Shown: positions 62,837-64,000 of the stretch, one piece after another | How positions within the stretch are numbered: the first letter of the stretch is position 1 | Layout of the letters: every line of letters starts with the position of its first letter | Assembly (NCBI GenBank): GCA_002707025.1 | Contig: PALG01000028.1 | Span: 42,030 to 106,029 of the forward strand | DNA length: 64,000 nt | Direction of reading: 5' to 3' | DNA from: Flavobacteriaceae bacterium | GTDB lineage: Bacteria > Bacteroidota > Bacteroidia > Flavobacteriales > Flavobacteriaceae | The notes under the pieces: generated by a model | The model's database searches: none | Seen by the model: the letters and a program-made list of their open reading frames with translations, nothing else | What the model was told of the DNA's origin: nothing | Made by a program: the position numbers and the translations under genes

Positions 62837-63869
62837 ATTTTGTATTGGGTCTTAACATACCGTTGTATCGCATATCCTGAGACCAACTTTTATAAATACG
62901 ATCCAGGAAATTATAGCCTAAAGTAAGTTGATGGAACCCTCCATTTTGAAAACGCACTTCCCCCGTTTGGTACGAATAGGTATACGCCACAACAAACTTG
63001 TCAAAGTTCACTCCTATTACAGGGGTAAAATATTGAGCATTCAAGTTGCTAACTGAAGCCCCGTCCAAATATTCTGCACCATCAAGACTTCTTCTATAAG
63101 ACAAGCCCCCCCAGAGTCTTCCAAACTCCATAGAGCGAAAAGCCTTGAAATTAATATCGATAGCACTTTCACCTGTACGTTCTTTCCATTGAAATAAAAA
63201 TGAAGGTTCAAAAGCCCACGGTCCTACAGAAGAAGTGATCCCATAAGCTGCGGAAAGCAAATAAGTCCTTTGGTTATTTGATTCGAATTCTTCACTATAC
63301 AAATTTCGATTTCTAAAAATTAAATTCTTAACCGTGAAATGTGCAGCAAAATCCAGAAAATTATAAGAAAGACCCGCATCTACATTAAAATAGGAAGTAC
63401 TCTGAATAATACCAGCAATAGCAGGATCAAAATCATTTGGGTCAAACTGAGTTTCATCCAATCTTTGCTGCATCAAACCTGCACTTAAACCAAAAGACAA
63501 TTGATTTAAATCATATTTACTTCTTGAAAACATGATATGGTGTGCATACGTTAAATAACCTCCTACTTGCGAATGATATCCATTTCCATCATTAAACAAA
63601 ATAGCTCCAATTCCAGATCTCTCTCCCAAACGGGTATGATAACTTAAGGATTGGGTATTTGGCGCTTCATTCTCACTAAACCATTGTTGCCTTGCTGATA
63701 ATCGTAACCTTCCATAAGAAGCAGCACCAGCCATGGACGGATGCAATAAATACAGATTGTCTGCAAAATAATCAGAATAGGTAGGTATACCATCTTGCGC
63801 ATATAAAAATGTGGTGCAAAAGAGTAAAAAAGTTAAGCAGGTTTGTTTGATCATATTCATTTTAGTCAT
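62835..63869 (-). CDS. PorP/SprF-family type IX secretion-associated membrane protein
   Basis: A 344-residue outer-membrane beta-barrel with signal peptide (MIKQTCLTFLLFCTTFLYAQ) followed by DGIPTYSDYFADNLYLLHPSMAG, the family's signature start. Members are usually paired with large secreted proteins ending in a type B sorting domain, and such a domain ends 7 bp upstream on the same strand. Role: probably outer-membrane retention or secretion of that partner. The ATG at 63869 precedes two further ATGs at residues 4 and 6, any of which could be used. Confidence 0.93.
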   Translation of the reverse strand: MTKMNMIKQTCLTFLLFCTTFLYAQDGIPTYSDYFADNLYLLHPSMAGAASYGRLRLSARQQWFSENEAPNTQSLSYHTRLGERSGIGAILFNDGNGYHSQVGGYLTYAHHIMFSRSKYDLNQLSFGLSAGLMQQRLDETQFDPNDFDPAIAGIIQSTSYFNVDAGLSYNFLDFAAHFTVKNLIFRNRNLYSEEFESNNQRTYLLSAAYGITSSVGPWAFEPSFLFQWKERTGESAIDINFKAFRSMEFGRLWGGLSYRRSLDGAEYLDGASVSNLNAQYFTPVIGVNFDKFVVAYTYSYQTGEVRFQNGGFHQLTLGYNFLDRIYKSWSQDMRYNGMLRPNTK

Positions 63870-63876
63870 TTTTATC

Positions 63877-64000
63877 TTAGCGTTTAATTGTAAAGTGTCC
63901 GGTGAACTCTTTTCGTTGCTGGTTTTCGGAGTACTCGACCCTGAACCAGTAGTCGCTGGAGGGCATTGGCGCGCCGTTGTAGTTCCCGTCCCATCCGTTC
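63877..64000 (-). CDS. Type IX secretion substrate, C-terminal type B sorting domain (partial)
   Basis: The reverse strand from the window edge encodes NGWDGNYNGAPMPSSDYWF and RVEYSENQQRKEFTGHFTIKR then TAA, the canonical end of type B (gliding-motility-type) sorting domains. The rest of the gene lies outside the window. The DNA here is markedly richer in G+C than its surroundings, with GGCGCGCC near 63970. It is 7 bp upstream of the PorP/SprF gene, the usual substrate-then-partner order. Confidence 0.93.
   Translation of the reverse strand, partial: NGWDGNYNGAPMPSSDYWFRVEYSENQQRKEFTGHFTIKR

Noticed and set aside
1..64000. CRISPR arrays, insertion sequences, rRNA operons
   Set aside because: No regularly spaced repeats with unique spacers, transposase frames or rRNA-like conserved segments were recognised on reading through.

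Overview
The window is chromosomal DNA of a marine-type Flavobacteriaceae (Bacteroidota). Evidence: AT-rich DNA; genes lacking clear Shine-Dalgarno sequences; upstream boxes of the Bacteroidota form TAnnTTTG, some with TTG about 20 nt further up; and a lineage-typical gene set (DUF5686 protein, PorP/SprF and a type IX secretion type B C-terminal domain, HPPK-deoxynucleoside kinase fusion, DUF6089-uppS-bamA-skp-skp-murI, K+-dependent membrane pyrophosphatase). No rRNA, insertion sequence, prophage or CRISPR array was seen. Two tRNA genes are present.

Layout. 1-7.9 kb: polyphosphate kinase (5' cut by the window), membrane pyrophosphatase, a DUF5686 outer-membrane protein, pdhB. 8-18.3 kb: etfBA, a DUF151 nuclease-like protein, a nucleoside transporter, thyA, two TonB-like periplasmic proteins, a PLP enzyme, then 2TM-folA-fructosamine kinase-fabD. 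18.4-24.9 kb: an accessory stretch with a stand-alone AraC-type regulator and a four-gene reverse-strand cluster for secreted or surface proteins, including a 1188-residue repeat protein. 25-31 kb: a TPR histidine kinase/LuxR-type regulator pair, galE, a sugar aminotransferase and waaA. 31-36.4 kb: four small acidic lipoproteins, a LexA-like S24 repressor divergent from a radical-SAM/DUF4130 DNA-repair pair, and a truncated OmpA domain. 36.4-46 kb: tRNA-Leu, tRNA-Gly, mutS, an rRNA/tRNA methyltransferase, folK-dNK, a queuosine precursor transporter, DUF2797, GH3, clpX. 46-58 kb: clpP, tig, small membrane protein, hydrolase, pdxJ, CBS protein, nadK, and the envelope cluster DUF6089-uppS-bamA-skp1-skp2-murI. 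58-64 kb: gamma carbonic anhydrase, a LytTR two-component system, a VWA lipoprotein, and a PorP/SprF gene beside the end of a type IX secretion substrate.

How the genes fit together. thyA, folA and folK-dNK cover thymidylate, folate and deoxynucleoside salvage. ppk and hppA cover polyphosphate and pyrophosphate energy. tig-clpP-clpX is the protein quality-control set. uppS, bamA, two Skp-like chaperones, murI and waaA serve envelope assembly.

The most interesting locus is 31.6-34.5 kb. A repressor with a LexA-type Ala-Gly self-cleavage site is transcribed divergently from a putative radical-SAM DNA repair operon. Four GGA-N5-TCC palindromes, spaced about 19-22 bp, lie in the 99-bp gap and flank or touch both predicted promoters. 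This looks like a damage-inducible repair switch. Other notable points are a folK-dNK frame with no ATG/GTG/TTG start at its conserved N-terminus (AUU is the best candidate), a pyrophosphatase with a relocated gate glutamate and a 100-residue acidic tail, and a 42-residue lipoprotein gene overlapping a membrane-protein gene in another frame.
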